Shown: positions 7,908 through 15,855 of the stretch, piece by piece | How positions within the stretch are numbered: position 1 is the first letter of the stretch | Layout: each line of letters begins with the position of its first letter | From: Acidobacteriaceae bacterium | GTDB taxonomy: Bacteria > Acidobacteriota > Terriglobia > Terriglobales > Acidobacteriaceae | DNA length: 64,000 nucleotides | Assembly: GCA_027307045.1 (NCBI GenBank) | Contig: DAHUXR010000004.1 | Location: forward strand, 28,259 to 92,258 | Direction of reading: 5' to 3' | Notes under the pieces: model-generated | Seen by the model: only the letters and a program-made list of their open reading frames with translations | Database searches by the model: none | Told to the model about the DNA's origin: nothing | Program-made: the position numbers and the translations under genes

Positions 7908-8627
7908 ATGAGAAGAGTGGCGGGAGTAACAGCATTGGGAAACATCGCCAGCGCAATCGGCGTAAGAGCCGAGGAAGCTTCTATTGTCGCCGAGCTAAAG
8001 GCCGGCTCCGAAGAGGCTTATAACTGGCTTGTGACTCACTACCACCAGCCGATTTACAGCCTGGTGTACCGCATTCTGACCGATCCTGCCGACGCCGCGG
8101 ACACCACACAGGAAGTGTTCCTTAAAGTTTTTCGCGGCATGAATCGTTTTAATGGCGAATGCAGCCTTAAGACGTGGCTTTACCGCATCGCCATCCATGA
8201 GGCTTCCAACCAGAGGCGTTGGTGGTTCCGGCACAAGAGCAAAGAGACTTCCATGGAAGCCCATGTGGACCAGGACGGAAACTCCTATGGCCTGTGTGAC
8301 ACGCTGGCAGATAAGCGCGAATCGCCCATGGAGATACTTGCCCACGAGGAGGTGCGCGCACGGGTGGAAATGGAATTGAAACAAATTCCCGAGCCTTATC
8401 GTACAACCGTGGTGCTGCGCGATATTGAGGGGCTGGCGTATGAAGAGATCGCAGAAGTGCTGCAGATTTCGCTGGGAACGGTAAAGTCCCGCCTGATCCG
8501 CGGCCGCGATGCGCTTAAGAAACGACTGGAGACGTTCTTCAACGAAATGGGTGCTGAGGTGGGGGGAAACAAGCCGGAAGCGAATAACCGTAAGCCGGCA
8601 CAATCAGAAGTGGAGGCACAGTCATGA
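7908..8627 (+). CDS. ECF-subfamily RNA polymerase sigma factor (RpoE-like)
   Basis: 239 residues. Region 2 is seen at DAADTTQEVFLKVFRGMNRF...LKTWLYRIAIHEASNQRRW, the -10-recognition and core-binding part. Region 4 is seen at IPEPYRTTVVLRDIEGLAYEEIAE...LGTVKSRLIRGR, the helix-turn-helix reading the -35 element. The two are joined by a ~40-residue linker, with no region 3. The gene overlaps its presumed anti-sigma factor by four bases (ATGA), the usual arrangement for a pair made at matched levels. A matching ECF promoter sits upstream. The first ~25 residues precede the conserved domain and the true start could be slightly later. Target genes are unknown; envelope stress is the usual theme. 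Confidence 0.94.
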   Translation: MRRVAGVTALGNIASAIGVRAEEASIVAELKAGSEEAYNWLVTHYHQPIYSLVYRILTDPADAADTTQEVFLKVFRGMNRFNGECSLKTWLYRIAIHEASNQRRWWFRHKSKETSMEAHVDQDGNSYGLCDTLADKRESPMEILAHEEVRARVEMELKQIPEPYRTTVVLRDIEGLAYEEIAEVLQISLGTVKSRLIRGRDALKKRLETFFNEMGAEVGGNKPEANNRKPAQSEVEAQS

Positions 8628-9283
8628 GATGTACAGAGGCCCGGCCCCTGTTCTCATCGTATCTGGACCGCGCCGTCAGTGGGACGCAGATGCACGAGAT
8701 CTTTGCCCATCTGGAGCAATGCGCGGAATGCAAGAAAGACTACGCGCTTTTGGAAAATGCACGCTCGCTGGTTTCATCGCTCGGACGCCGTCAGCCCCCC
8801 TCTGATCTGGCGTTGAAGATCCGCGTTGCCATTTCCAGCACGCGCTCTCGCAACTCGCTCGGCTTTTTTCAGCGCTTTGTTCTGCGAGTGGAAAATACGT
8901 TTCAGGGCTTCATGGTGCCGGCTACAGCAGGCGTGCTGTCCGCAGTCATCTTCTTTGGCGTCTTGATCGTTTTGCTCATGCCGGCGCAGGTCAGCGCCAA
9001 TGACGATGTTCCGTCAACCTTTTACACGCCGCCGCGGCTTCAGGTCTCTGAATATCCTGAGAGCCAGTTAAATCTGGATTCTCCGGTCATCATTGAAACG
9101 TACGTGGATACCAGCGGCCGCGTGGAAAATTTCCGCATCATTTCCGGACGCGACGACGAGGACGTGAAAGCGCAGTTGAACCGCGCCCTCCTGTTTACAA
9201 TTTTCGTTCCGGCGCAGTCCTTTGGCCGGCCAGTCCCGGGAAAAGCGATTATGTCTTTTTCCCATATAAACGTGAAGGGATAG
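8624..9283 (+). CDS. Membrane anti-sigma factor with zinc-finger domain and periplasmic TonB-C-like domain
   Basis: 219 residues. The N-terminal cytoplasmic part has a ZAS-type zinc site: Cys3, then His29-x3-Cys33-x2-Cys36 in HLEQCAEC. This is the fold that clamps ECF sigma factors. One transmembrane helix follows (ATAGVLSAVIFFGVLIVLLM, ~105-124). The outer part (~140-219) resembles a TonB C-terminal module: SEYPES, VIIETYVDTSGRVENFRIISG, then FVPAQSFGRPVPGKAIMSF. An extracytoplasmic sensor of that type is unusual and may respond to envelope ligands. It is translationally coupled to the sigma gene, and a terminator follows. Confidence 0.87.
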   Translation: MRCTEARPLFSSYLDRAVSGTQMHEIFAHLEQCAECKKDYALLENARSLVSSLGRRQPPSDLALKIRVAISSTRSRNSLGFFQRFVLRVENTFQGFMVPATAGVLSAVIFFGVLIVLLMPAQVSANDDVPSTFYTPPRLQVSEYPESQLNLDSPVIIETYVDTSGRVENFRIISGRDDEDVKAQLNRALLFTIFVPAQSFGRPVPGKAIMSFSHINVKG

Positions 9284-9299
9284 GCGTTCCGCTTATTCA

Positions 9300-9335
9300 A
9301 AAGGGTCAGCCCTCAGGGTTTGACCCTTTCTGTTT
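9300..9335 (+). terminator. Terminator of the sigma/anti-sigma operon
   Basis: AAAGGGTCA (9300-9308) pairs with TGACCCTTT (9321-9329) over a 12-base loop and is followed by CTGTTTTT. It separates the sigma operon from the next gene. Confidence 0.85.
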
Positions 9336-9366
9336 TTCTGGCCTAAACTTAAGTTTCCCAACACAT

Positions 9367-10896
9367 TTGGAGGGGACCCTGAAGCGGAAACTTCAACCAT
9401 TTTTCTGGTCTGTGCTGCTGCTCATGGCGGCGTCCGGCACGTCTCTGGCTCAGGCCACCAAAGCGCAACTGGAAGTCAGCGAGACGTTTTTTACACTGGC
9501 CGCCGCCTTAAACGGCTGCGGTTATGATGCTGGCCTGGAAGTTTCCATGCCGCTTCGCCAGACGGTGCGAACGGAAGTGCGGAATGCATTGCAGTCTCCG
9601 GAAGCAAAGCAGGCCGAAAACGCCGTCTGCCAATTTTGGATCGATCACCAGCTTCCCGGCAAAGATAATGACGTAACGCCTTATCTCTCGCTCGCATTGG
9701 ATTTGGGCCCACCGCCGGACTTTGCTCCCTCTATTTCTGAAGCTGATCTGGCGCCCGATGCCGGACGTGTGCTGGGCGTGGTCTCTCCCCTGAAGAAGTT
9801 TTATCGGGCGGCAAATATTGAAAGCCTCTGGCGGAAGCATCAACCCGAATATCAAGCGCTGGTTAATGAACTTCATGATCCCGTATCCCAGCTGCTTACG
9901 CAGACAGATCTGTATTTAAAGGTCCCGTTCAGCAATTATCCGGGCCAGAGATTTGTGATTTACATGGAGCCGCTGCTTTCCCCTGCGCAGGTCGACTCAA
10001 GAAATTTCGGCAGCAATTATTACTTGGTTATCTCGCCCGACCAGGAACAGCACGTGCGTTTTCCGGAGATCCGCCATACGTATTTACACTTTGTGCTCGA
10101 TCCCATGGCGCTTTCTCATGGGAACACGCTGAAACAGCTGGAACCGATATTGGAAGACGTGAAAACTGCGCCAATGGCGACGGCATTCAAGAACGATATC
10201 TCGCTGATGGTCAATGAGTGCCTGATCCGCGCGATTGAAGCGCGTACCACGATTCCTAAATCGAATGAATCCGCAAGAAATGCCTACGTGCAGCGATCCG
10301 TAGAAGAAGGGTTCGTGCTGACCCGGGCCTTTTACGATCAGCTTGGCGATTTTGAAAAAGACTCAACCGGATTGAAGAATGCCTACGGCAACCTGCTGCA
10401 CGCTATTAGTCTGGAGCGGGAACGCAAAAGAGCGCGCGGGGTTGTGTTTCGCGACCAAGCCACGCCGGAGATTGTGAGCGCAATACAGCCAGCGCCTAAT
10501 GAAGACCGTTTGCTGAATATCGCGGAGCAGAAACTCGCGGCCGGCGATCGGGAAGGCGCGGAGAAGCTGGCGAATGAGGTGCTCCAGCATAATCACGGCG
10601 GTGAAGCGCCCGGACACGCGGTTTTCATCGTCGCCAGAATCGCAACTTTAACTGGAAAAATGGAAGAGGCACGCGTCAGCTTTGAGCAGGCAGTTCAATC
10701 TGTGCATGATCCCCGTATGCTGGCCTGGAGCCACATCTATCTGGGGAGAATCTTCGATATTCAGGACAAGCGCGACGCGGCTGTCGAGCATTACCGGGCG
10801 GCGCTCGCGGCCGGCGATCCCTCTGCGGACACGAAAGCAGCTGCGGAGCGAGGTCTGACAGAGCCCTACCAGGCCCGGAAGACGGCCAAACCATGA
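9367..10896 (+). CDS. Secreted protein with C-terminal TPR repeats, function unknown
   Basis: About 505-509 residues: signal peptide (KRKLQPFFWSVLLLMAASGTSLAQ), a large N-terminal region (~30-370) of no recognised family, and a C-terminal ~120 residues with two to three TPR-like helical pairs (LNIAEQKLAAGDREGAEKLA, ARIATLTGKMEEARVSFEQA, YLGRIFDIQDKRDAAVEHYRAALA). The start is odd. The frame opens with TTG at 9367, but the only good Shine-Dalgarno (GGAGGGG, 9369-9375) lies inside that start and points to a CTG at 9379. The stop overlaps the next start (ATGA), so this is the first gene of the long rnc-lepB operon. Confidence 0.78.
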   Translation: MEGTLKRKLQPFFWSVLLLMAASGTSLAQATKAQLEVSETFFTLAAALNGCGYDAGLEVSMPLRQTVRTEVRNALQSPEAKQAENAVCQFWIDHQLPGKDNDVTPYLSLALDLGPPPDFAPSISEADLAPDAGRVLGVVSPLKKFYRAANIESLWRKHQPEYQALVNELHDPVSQLLTQTDLYLKVPFSNYPGQRFVIYMEPLLSPAQVDSRNFGSNYYLVISPDQEQHVRFPEIRHTYLHFVLDPMALSHGNTLKQLEPILEDVKTAPMATAFKNDISLMVNECLIRAIEARTTIPKSNESARNAYVQRSVEEGFVLTRAFYDQLGDFEKDSTGLKNAYGNLLHAISLERERKRARGVVFRDQATPEIVSAIQPAPNEDRLLNIAEQKLAAGDREGAEKLANEVLQHNHGGEAPGHAVFIVARIATLTGKMEEARVSFEQAVQSVHDPRMLAWSHIYLGRIFDIQDKRDAAVEHYRAALAAGDPSADTKAAAERGLTEPYQARKTAKP

Positions 10897-11711
10897 AAAA
10901 GCTTTCGCGGAATACTGTGCTCCTTCTGATGTTTTGCTCGATGAATGCAACTCTGATCTCGCAGCAGCCTGGTGGAGGCGGTAGTAAACCAGCGCAGCCC
11001 GCAGGTAAGCACGTGCCCCAAGCCAAGACGCATCCTGAATTCAATGATTACAACACTGCGTACGCTATCGCTGGCGGCACAGCTTCAGAGAAGGCGGCTG
11101 ATGACTTCGCGGCGAAATATCCCGACAGCGAATTGAAATCTTTTCTTTATTCGAAGGCCATGCATGAGTACCAAAACGAGAACAATCCGGCAAAGATGTT
11201 GAGCGTGGGAGAAAAGGTGTTGCAGCTTGATCCTGACAATTCCATCGCATTGGTACTTACGGCGACAGTTCTTGCCGACAGCCTAAGCGATGCTGATACA
11301 GACAGGCAAGCGAAAATCGCGAGAGTCAGGAAAAATGCTTCACATGCGTTGGACACCGTAGATTCAAGTTTTGTGCCCCCGGCCAATGCCACACCGGAGC
11401 AGGTGACGGCATACAAAAGCACGTTGCAGTCGATGGCGCACTCGGCGCTCGGAATCGTTGCGCTGAAGACTGCGGACGATGCGGCAGCGGAGAAGGAATT
11501 AAAGCTCTCGGCTGATTTGAACCAAAGCCAGCCCGACCCTTATATCTGGTACCATCTTGCGCTGGCGCAGGACCACCAGAAAAAATATTCAGAGGCGCTG
11601 GCCTCCATTAACCGGGCCCTGCAAGTCATGGGCGCGAATGCCGACCTGGGAAACCTTGCCAGAGGCGAGCAAAGCCGTTTGCTCACCCTGACTGGCGGGG
11701 CTTCAAAGTAG
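10893..11711 (+). CDS. Secreted TPR protein (paralogue of the next gene)
   Basis: 272 residues with a signal peptide (NTVLLLMFCSMNATLISQQ), a Gly/Pro/Lys linker and an all-helical TPR-like body. Recognisable blocks are FNDYNTAYAIAGGTASEKAADDFAAKYPDS (split here by residue limits into the N-terminal helix pair), LSVGEKVLQLDPDNSIALVL and the closing YLWYHLALAQDH-like repeat. It is clearly paralogous to the following protein, which repeats the same order of motifs (NTAY, AALRRYLYS-type, LALDPDNPLALVLTATVLADSL, TWYHLALAQDH). TPR proteins scaffold complexes; the partner is unknown. Starts by ATGA overlap with the upstream gene. Confidence 0.8.
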   Translation: MKKLSRNTVLLLMFCSMNATLISQQPGGGGSKPAQPAGKHVPQAKTHPEFNDYNTAYAIAGGTASEKAADDFAAKYPDSELKSFLYSKAMHEYQNENNPAKMLSVGEKVLQLDPDNSIALVLTATVLADSLSDADTDRQAKIARVRKNASHALDTVDSSFVPPANATPEQVTAYKSTLQSMAHSALGIVALKTADDAAAEKELKLSADLNQSQPDPYIWYHLALAQDHQKKYSEALASINRALQVMGANADLGNLARGEQSRLLTLTGGASK

Positions 11712-11712
11712 A

Positions 11713-12606
11713 ATGCGGTTGTATTTTATGAGTTGTAGGCATATAGAAGTTGCGGCCGCTCGACGGACGGCACGGTTTCCGGGCTGGAAGCTGGTTCTGG
11801 TTCCAGGAATCACGTTGTGTCTGGCCGCTTTATTTTTTTTCGTCATTCCGATTAACGGACTAGAATCTGCGATCCCTCAGAGTGGTCCGCAGGAAGCCCC
11901 ATCACCGACACGTCCCCAGGCGGGAAGCGAGCAGGAGCGCACAGATTTCAATACAGCTTATGCATTGCAGGGCGCTGCCGCTCAAGAGGCCGCGGTAATT
12001 GATTTCTCCAACCGATATCCCGCGAGCGCATTGCGCCGCTATCTTTATTCGAGCGCGATGCTCCAATATCAGCGAGAGAACAATCCGGTAAAAATGCTGG
12101 CCATGGGCGAACGAGTGCTGGCGCTTGATCCAGACAATCCCCTGGCTCTGGTGCTTACGGCCACGGTACTCGCGGATTCCCTGGGTGATCGCGATCGGGA
12201 CCGGGACAAGAAAGTAAGCACCATCAAGCACAATGCCACGCGGGCCATCCAGTCCGCTGAAGCAGGTTACTCCGGTGGGGCCGTTTACAAGACAACACTG
12301 CAATCCATGGCTTACTCAGCGTTGGGAATTACGAAGTTGAAAACTGGCGACGATGCAGGCGCGGAAAAAGACTTGAAGATAGCCACAGAGCTGGCCAAAT
12401 TCCGACCCGATGGCCATACCTGGTACCACTTGGCGCTGGCGCAAGACCATCGAAAGAAATATGCTGCCGCGCTGGGCTCGGTTGAGCAGGCATTGCAACT
12501 TGCCAGCTCAGATCCTGAATTACAGAAACTGGCGGAAATTGAACATGAGCGGCTGGCTGGGCTGGCCAGAGGTCCGCGCAATGCCTCGTCAACGGAGCCA
12601 CAATGA
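11713..12606 (+). CDS. Membrane-anchored TPR protein, paralogue of the preceding gene
   Basis: 297 residues. It differs from its neighbour at the N-terminus: a basic lead (AAARRTARFPGWK) and one hydrophobic segment (LVLVPGITLCLAALFFFVIP, ~27-46), which probably anchors it in the inner membrane with the TPR body outside. The body matches the preceding protein motif by motif (KMLAMGERVLALDPDNPLA, TATVLADSLGD, LQSMAYSALGITKLKTGDDAGAEKDLK, WYHLALAQDH). This indicates a local tandem duplication. One base separates it from the upstream stop, and its own stop overlaps the rnc start by ATGA. Confidence 0.8.
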   Translation: MRLYFMSCRHIEVAAARRTARFPGWKLVLVPGITLCLAALFFFVIPINGLESAIPQSGPQEAPSPTRPQAGSEQERTDFNTAYALQGAAAQEAAVIDFSNRYPASALRRYLYSSAMLQYQRENNPVKMLAMGERVLALDPDNPLALVLTATVLADSLGDRDRDRDKKVSTIKHNATRAIQSAEAGYSGGAVYKTTLQSMAYSALGITKLKTGDDAGAEKDLKIATELAKFRPDGHTWYHLALAQDHRKKYAAALGSVEQALQLASSDPELQKLAEIEHERLAGLARGPRNASSTEPQ

Positions 12607-13379
12607 GCTCCCTAACCATGCATTCTGATCTTGCCGCATTACAATCCGCGCTGGGACATACTTTCAAGCGTCCGGAGATGCTCGAACGAGCGCTGACGCA
12701 TAGTTCGCACGCGCATGAGGAGTCAAAAGCCGGCGGACCGGACGCTTCAGCGGAGAAGCTCGACAATGAACAGTTTGAGTTCCTGGGCGACGCCGTCCTC
12801 GGTCTGGTGACGAGCCAGCTCTTGTTTGAAAAATTTCCGACCTTTCATGAAGGCCAGTTATCCAAGCTCAAAGCGCACCTGGTGAGCGCGGAGCACCTGG
12901 TAGGCGTGGCGACCAGGATTGGGCTGGGAAAATATCTGCGGCTTGGACGCGGCGAAGAGCGTAGCGGCGGACGATCAAAAGGAACGCTGCTTTCAGATGC
13001 CATAGAAGCCGTAATTGCCGCCATGTACCTGGATGCGGGACTGGAAAAGACGCGGGAATTCATTATCCGTCAGGTGCTGGAATCCGAGCTGGAGACGATT
13101 ACTGCCGACGGAGAAAACGAATTCAGCCTCACCGACCACAAGTCCGCGTTGCAGGAATTGTTGCAATCCAGTGGCAGGCAACAGCCTGTTTATGTCACAG
13201 TGAAGGAGGAAGGCCCGGACCATCGTAAGACTTTCACGGTGGAAGCGCGGATTTATCTCCAGGGACAAAGCAAGATGGAATATGTGGCCCGCGCCGAAGG
13301 CGGAACGAAAAAGAAAGCGGAACAGCTTGCCGCCAAGCAGGCGCTGGAGCATTTGCGCGGCCAGACTGAGAACGAATGA
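12603..13379 (+). CDS. rnc: Ribonuclease III
   Basis: 258 residues. It cleaves double-stranded RNA in rRNA precursors, mRNA leaders and antisense duplexes. The catalytic signature NEQFEFLGDAVLG is at residues ~55-67, with Glu59 and Asp63 as metal ligands; a second acidic cluster (LSDAIEAVIAAMYLDAG) follows at ~127-143. The C-terminal double-stranded RNA-binding domain (~175-250) has the KSALQELLQ and GGTKKKAEQLAAKQALEHL hallmarks. A 12-residue insertion rich in Glu, Gly and Pro after LTHSSH is slightly unusual. It sits between the TPR genes and the signal peptidases with ATGA overlaps on both sides, so its level is coupled to theirs. An rnc-lepB adjacency is also found in proteobacteria. Confidence 0.96.
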   Translation: MSSLTMHSDLAALQSALGHTFKRPEMLERALTHSSHAHEESKAGGPDASAEKLDNEQFEFLGDAVLGLVTSQLLFEKFPTFHEGQLSKLKAHLVSAEHLVGVATRIGLGKYLRLGRGEERSGGRSKGTLLSDAIEAVIAAMYLDAGLEKTREFIIRQVLESELETITADGENEFSLTDHKSALQELLQSSGRQQPVYVTVKEEGPDHRKTFTVEARIYLQGQSKMEYVARAEGGTKKKAEQLAAKQALEHLRGQTENE

Positions 13380-14251
13380 GCGATCAGGATCAAACCCGGA
13401 CGGAAGAAAGTTTGGCAGCGGTGCCGTCACCAGGTGACGGTGTGTCTGCGCCGGACAAGGCCGAGCCTCAGATCCTTGAGTCGGATGGCCTTGCGCCAGA
13501 AAGCGCGCCTCCAGCCGCTCCAGAGCGCAAGGGCCATCGAGAGCCGAAAGATCTTTTCGGGATACAGGCCTTCTTTACTGTTGTGATCTACAGCATCTTT
13601 GTGATTACGTTTATCGTTCAGGCATTTCAGATCCCTTCCGGCTCAATGGAGAATACGCTGCTTGTTGGCGACTTCCTGCTGGTGGACAAGCTGCATTATG
13701 CGGGCTTGCCGGGATCGGCGCACCTGCTGCCCTATGGAAAAATCGAACGAGGCGACATCGTAGTTTTTTATTTTCCCGTCGATCCCTCGCAATTTCTGGT
13801 GAAACGCGTGATTGGAATGCCCGGAGACCATATCCGCCTTCAAGACAAAACTGTCTACGTGAATGGCAGTCCGCTAGAGGAAAATTACGCGGTGCACAAG
13901 CAATGGATGCCTGATGGATATCGCGACAACTTTCCCAACCAGCGCGGCTATTCGCGCGACATCGATCGCCATTGGCGGTATGAATTATCGAATTACGTGA
14001 ATGGTGGCGAACTGGTGGTGCCTGCGGACCATTATTTTGTAATGGGTGACAATCGCGACAATAGTCTGGACAGCCGCTATTGGGGGTTTGTACCTCGGGC
14101 CAACATCGTGGGCAGGCCCTTGGTGATCTATCTCTCGGTTAGAGGCTCGGAAGCCGGACGCTCCAGTGATAAACTCATTCATTCAGGACAGACACTGGCC
14201 CACTTGCTGGACATGGCGCGCTGGGACCGCATGTTTCGTCTGATTCGCTGA
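13376..14251 (+). CDS. lepB: Signal peptidase I, first of three tandem copies
   Basis: 291 residues. It removes signal peptides from Sec- and Tat-exported proteins. A Pro/Glu-rich cytoplasmic N-terminus (~1-60) precedes one transmembrane helix (FFTVVIYSIFVITFIVQAF, ~66-84). The catalytic serine is Ser90 in PSGSM, the general-base lysine Lys143 in LVKRVIGMPGD, and box E is GDNRDNSLDSRYWG. All catalytic boxes are intact. It differs from the next two copies in its long N-terminal extension. It overlaps rnc by ATGA. Substrate division among the three copies is unknown. Confidence 0.96.
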   Translation: MSDQDQTRTEESLAAVPSPGDGVSAPDKAEPQILESDGLAPESAPPAAPERKGHREPKDLFGIQAFFTVVIYSIFVITFIVQAFQIPSGSMENTLLVGDFLLVDKLHYAGLPGSAHLLPYGKIERGDIVVFYFPVDPSQFLVKRVIGMPGDHIRLQDKTVYVNGSPLEENYAVHKQWMPDGYRDNFPNQRGYSRDIDRHWRYELSNYVNGGELVVPADHYFVMGDNRDNSLDSRYWGFVPRANIVGRPLVIYLSVRGSEAGRSSDKLIHSGQTLAHLLDMARWDRMFRLIR

Positions 14252-14281
14252 TCAATCCATAGTCTGAGCAGGAAACCGCGT

Positions 14282-15049
14282 TTGTTCGACAAGAGCAAAG
14301 AGAAAAAAACGGACAAGAAAAAGGAAAGCCTGCCTGAATCAATCTCAGGGATTGCTTCAGTGCTGGTTTCAGGACTGTTCATCATTACGTTCATGGTGCA
14401 GGCCTTTGAGATCCCGTCGGAATCCATGGTCAAAACGCTTCTGGTGGGCGACCATGTTTTTGTCGATCGCCTTTCGCCCACGTCGAAAGCCGCATATGTG
14501 GGGCCGTTGCTTCCATACCGCGAGATCAAGCATGGCGATATTATTGTTTTCCTTCACCCGAAGGAACCTGGCATGTATGTAGTGAAGCGGATTATCGGAA
14601 TTCCCGGCGATCGCATTCACTTGCGTGACGGGAAGGTATATCGAAATGGCGAAGCCCTGAATGAGCCGTATGTGATCCATTCAGGACCGAGCTATTCACC
14701 GTATCGCGACCAGTTTCCCGCGGTCCCCCCGGACGGAGATTCAAATGTGAATCCGGAATGGCCCATTGTGATGCGGCAACATTTGAAAGACGGCGAATTG
14801 GTAGTCCCACCGGACAGTTTTTTTGGCATGGGCGATAATCGCGACGTTAGCCTGGACAGCCGGTTCTGGGGGTTTATTCCCAGAGAAAACGTGATAGGGC
14901 GGCCCCTGTTTATTTACTGGTCATTTAATACACCCAAAGACCAATACGAGCGCACAGCCATGGCGGACCGTATTGGTTTCCTGGTTCATGTAGTTACTCA
15001 TTTTTTTGGTGAAACCCGTTGGAATCGCATGTTCCATCTGGTGCGCTGA
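14282..15049 (+). CDS. lepB: Signal peptidase I, second tandem copy
   Basis: 255 residues, starting at a TTG with AGGAAA upstream. A short Lys-rich cytoplasmic lead (residues 2-15) precedes the membrane helix (SVLVSGLFIITFMVQAF). Catalytic Ser48 lies in PSESM and Lys102 in VVKRIIGIPGD; box E reads GMGDNRDVSLDSRFWG, where Val replaces the usual Asn/Asp after RD. The C-terminus RWNRMFHLVR matches the other copies. It is much closer to the third copy than to the first (shared LPESI-GIASVLV, LLVGDHVFVDRL), so the last duplication was probably between copies two and three. Confidence 0.95.
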   Translation: MFDKSKEKKTDKKKESLPESISGIASVLVSGLFIITFMVQAFEIPSESMVKTLLVGDHVFVDRLSPTSKAAYVGPLLPYREIKHGDIIVFLHPKEPGMYVVKRIIGIPGDRIHLRDGKVYRNGEALNEPYVIHSGPSYSPYRDQFPAVPPDGDSNVNPEWPIVMRQHLKDGELVVPPDSFFGMGDNRDVSLDSRFWGFIPRENVIGRPLFIYWSFNTPKDQYERTAMADRIGFLVHVVTHFFGETRWNRMFHLVR

Positions 15050-15073
15050 TCCCAATTCAGTCAGGAATATATC

Positions 15074-15853
15074 TTGCCGTTATTTAGAACAGATAAAAGG
15101 AAGCAGGAAAAGGCCGGGCGTCCAAAAGAGACATTGCCGGAGTCGATAGCTGGAATTGCTTCCGTGTTAGTTGTGGGACTCTTTATTCTTACATTTGTGG
15201 TTCAGCATTTTGAGATTCCGTCACGTTCCATGGAACGGACTTTGTTGGTGGGAGACCATGTATTTGTCGATCGCCTCACGCCGCTGAGCCGGGGGAAAAT
15301 GGGCTGGCTGCTGCCGTACCGTGGGATTCATCGCGGAGACACGGCAGTGTTCCTCACCCCCAATCCCGCCGAACAAGGCATGTATCTGGTGAAGCGCATT
15401 ATTGGTGTCCCGGGCGATCGGATCCGGCTACATGATGGTGTGGTCTATCTGAACGGCGTGAGGCAAGCCGAGCCTTACGTGATTCGCAACGGAACTTACG
15501 ATACCTATCGCGATGAATTTCCCACTGCCCTCAGCTATGGCATTGGCCAGATTTCGCCGGAATGGGCCGCAACTTTGCAGGCCAGTATTCGAGGTGAGGA
15601 AGTGGTGATTCCGCCGGACCACTACTTTGCCATGGGTGACAATCGCGATAACAGCCTGGACAGCCGCTATTGGGGCTTTGTGCCCAAAGAAAATATTATT
15701 GGGCGTCCGCTGGTTGTGTTCTGGTCATTCAATGTGCCTGAAGAAAACGGCGAGCCGAAACCGATTGGCGATCGCGTGGCTGCGTTTGTAAATATCACGG
15801 TGCATTTTTTTAGTCTCACCCGATGGAATCGTCTCTTCCACCTTGTGCGCTGA
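15074..15853 (+). CDS. lepB: Signal peptidase I, third tandem copy
   Basis: 259 residues, again with a TTG start (AGGAA about seven bases upstream). The helix VLVVGLFILTFVVQHF is followed by catalytic Ser52 in PSRSM and Lys107 in LVKRIIGVPGD; GDNRDNSLDSRYWG is intact. Both downstream copies use TTG whereas the first uses ATG, which may set lower expression. The stop codon lies two bases before the start of the AsmA-like gene. Confidence 0.95.
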   Translation: MPLFRTDKRKQEKAGRPKETLPESIAGIASVLVVGLFILTFVVQHFEIPSRSMERTLLVGDHVFVDRLTPLSRGKMGWLLPYRGIHRGDTAVFLTPNPAEQGMYLVKRIIGVPGDRIRLHDGVVYLNGVRQAEPYVIRNGTYDTYRDEFPTALSYGIGQISPEWAATLQASIRGEEVVIPPDHYFAMGDNRDNSLDSRYWGFVPKENIIGRPLVVFWSFNVPEENGEPKPIGDRVAAFVNITVHFFSLTRWNRLFHLVR

Positions 15854-15855
15854 TC

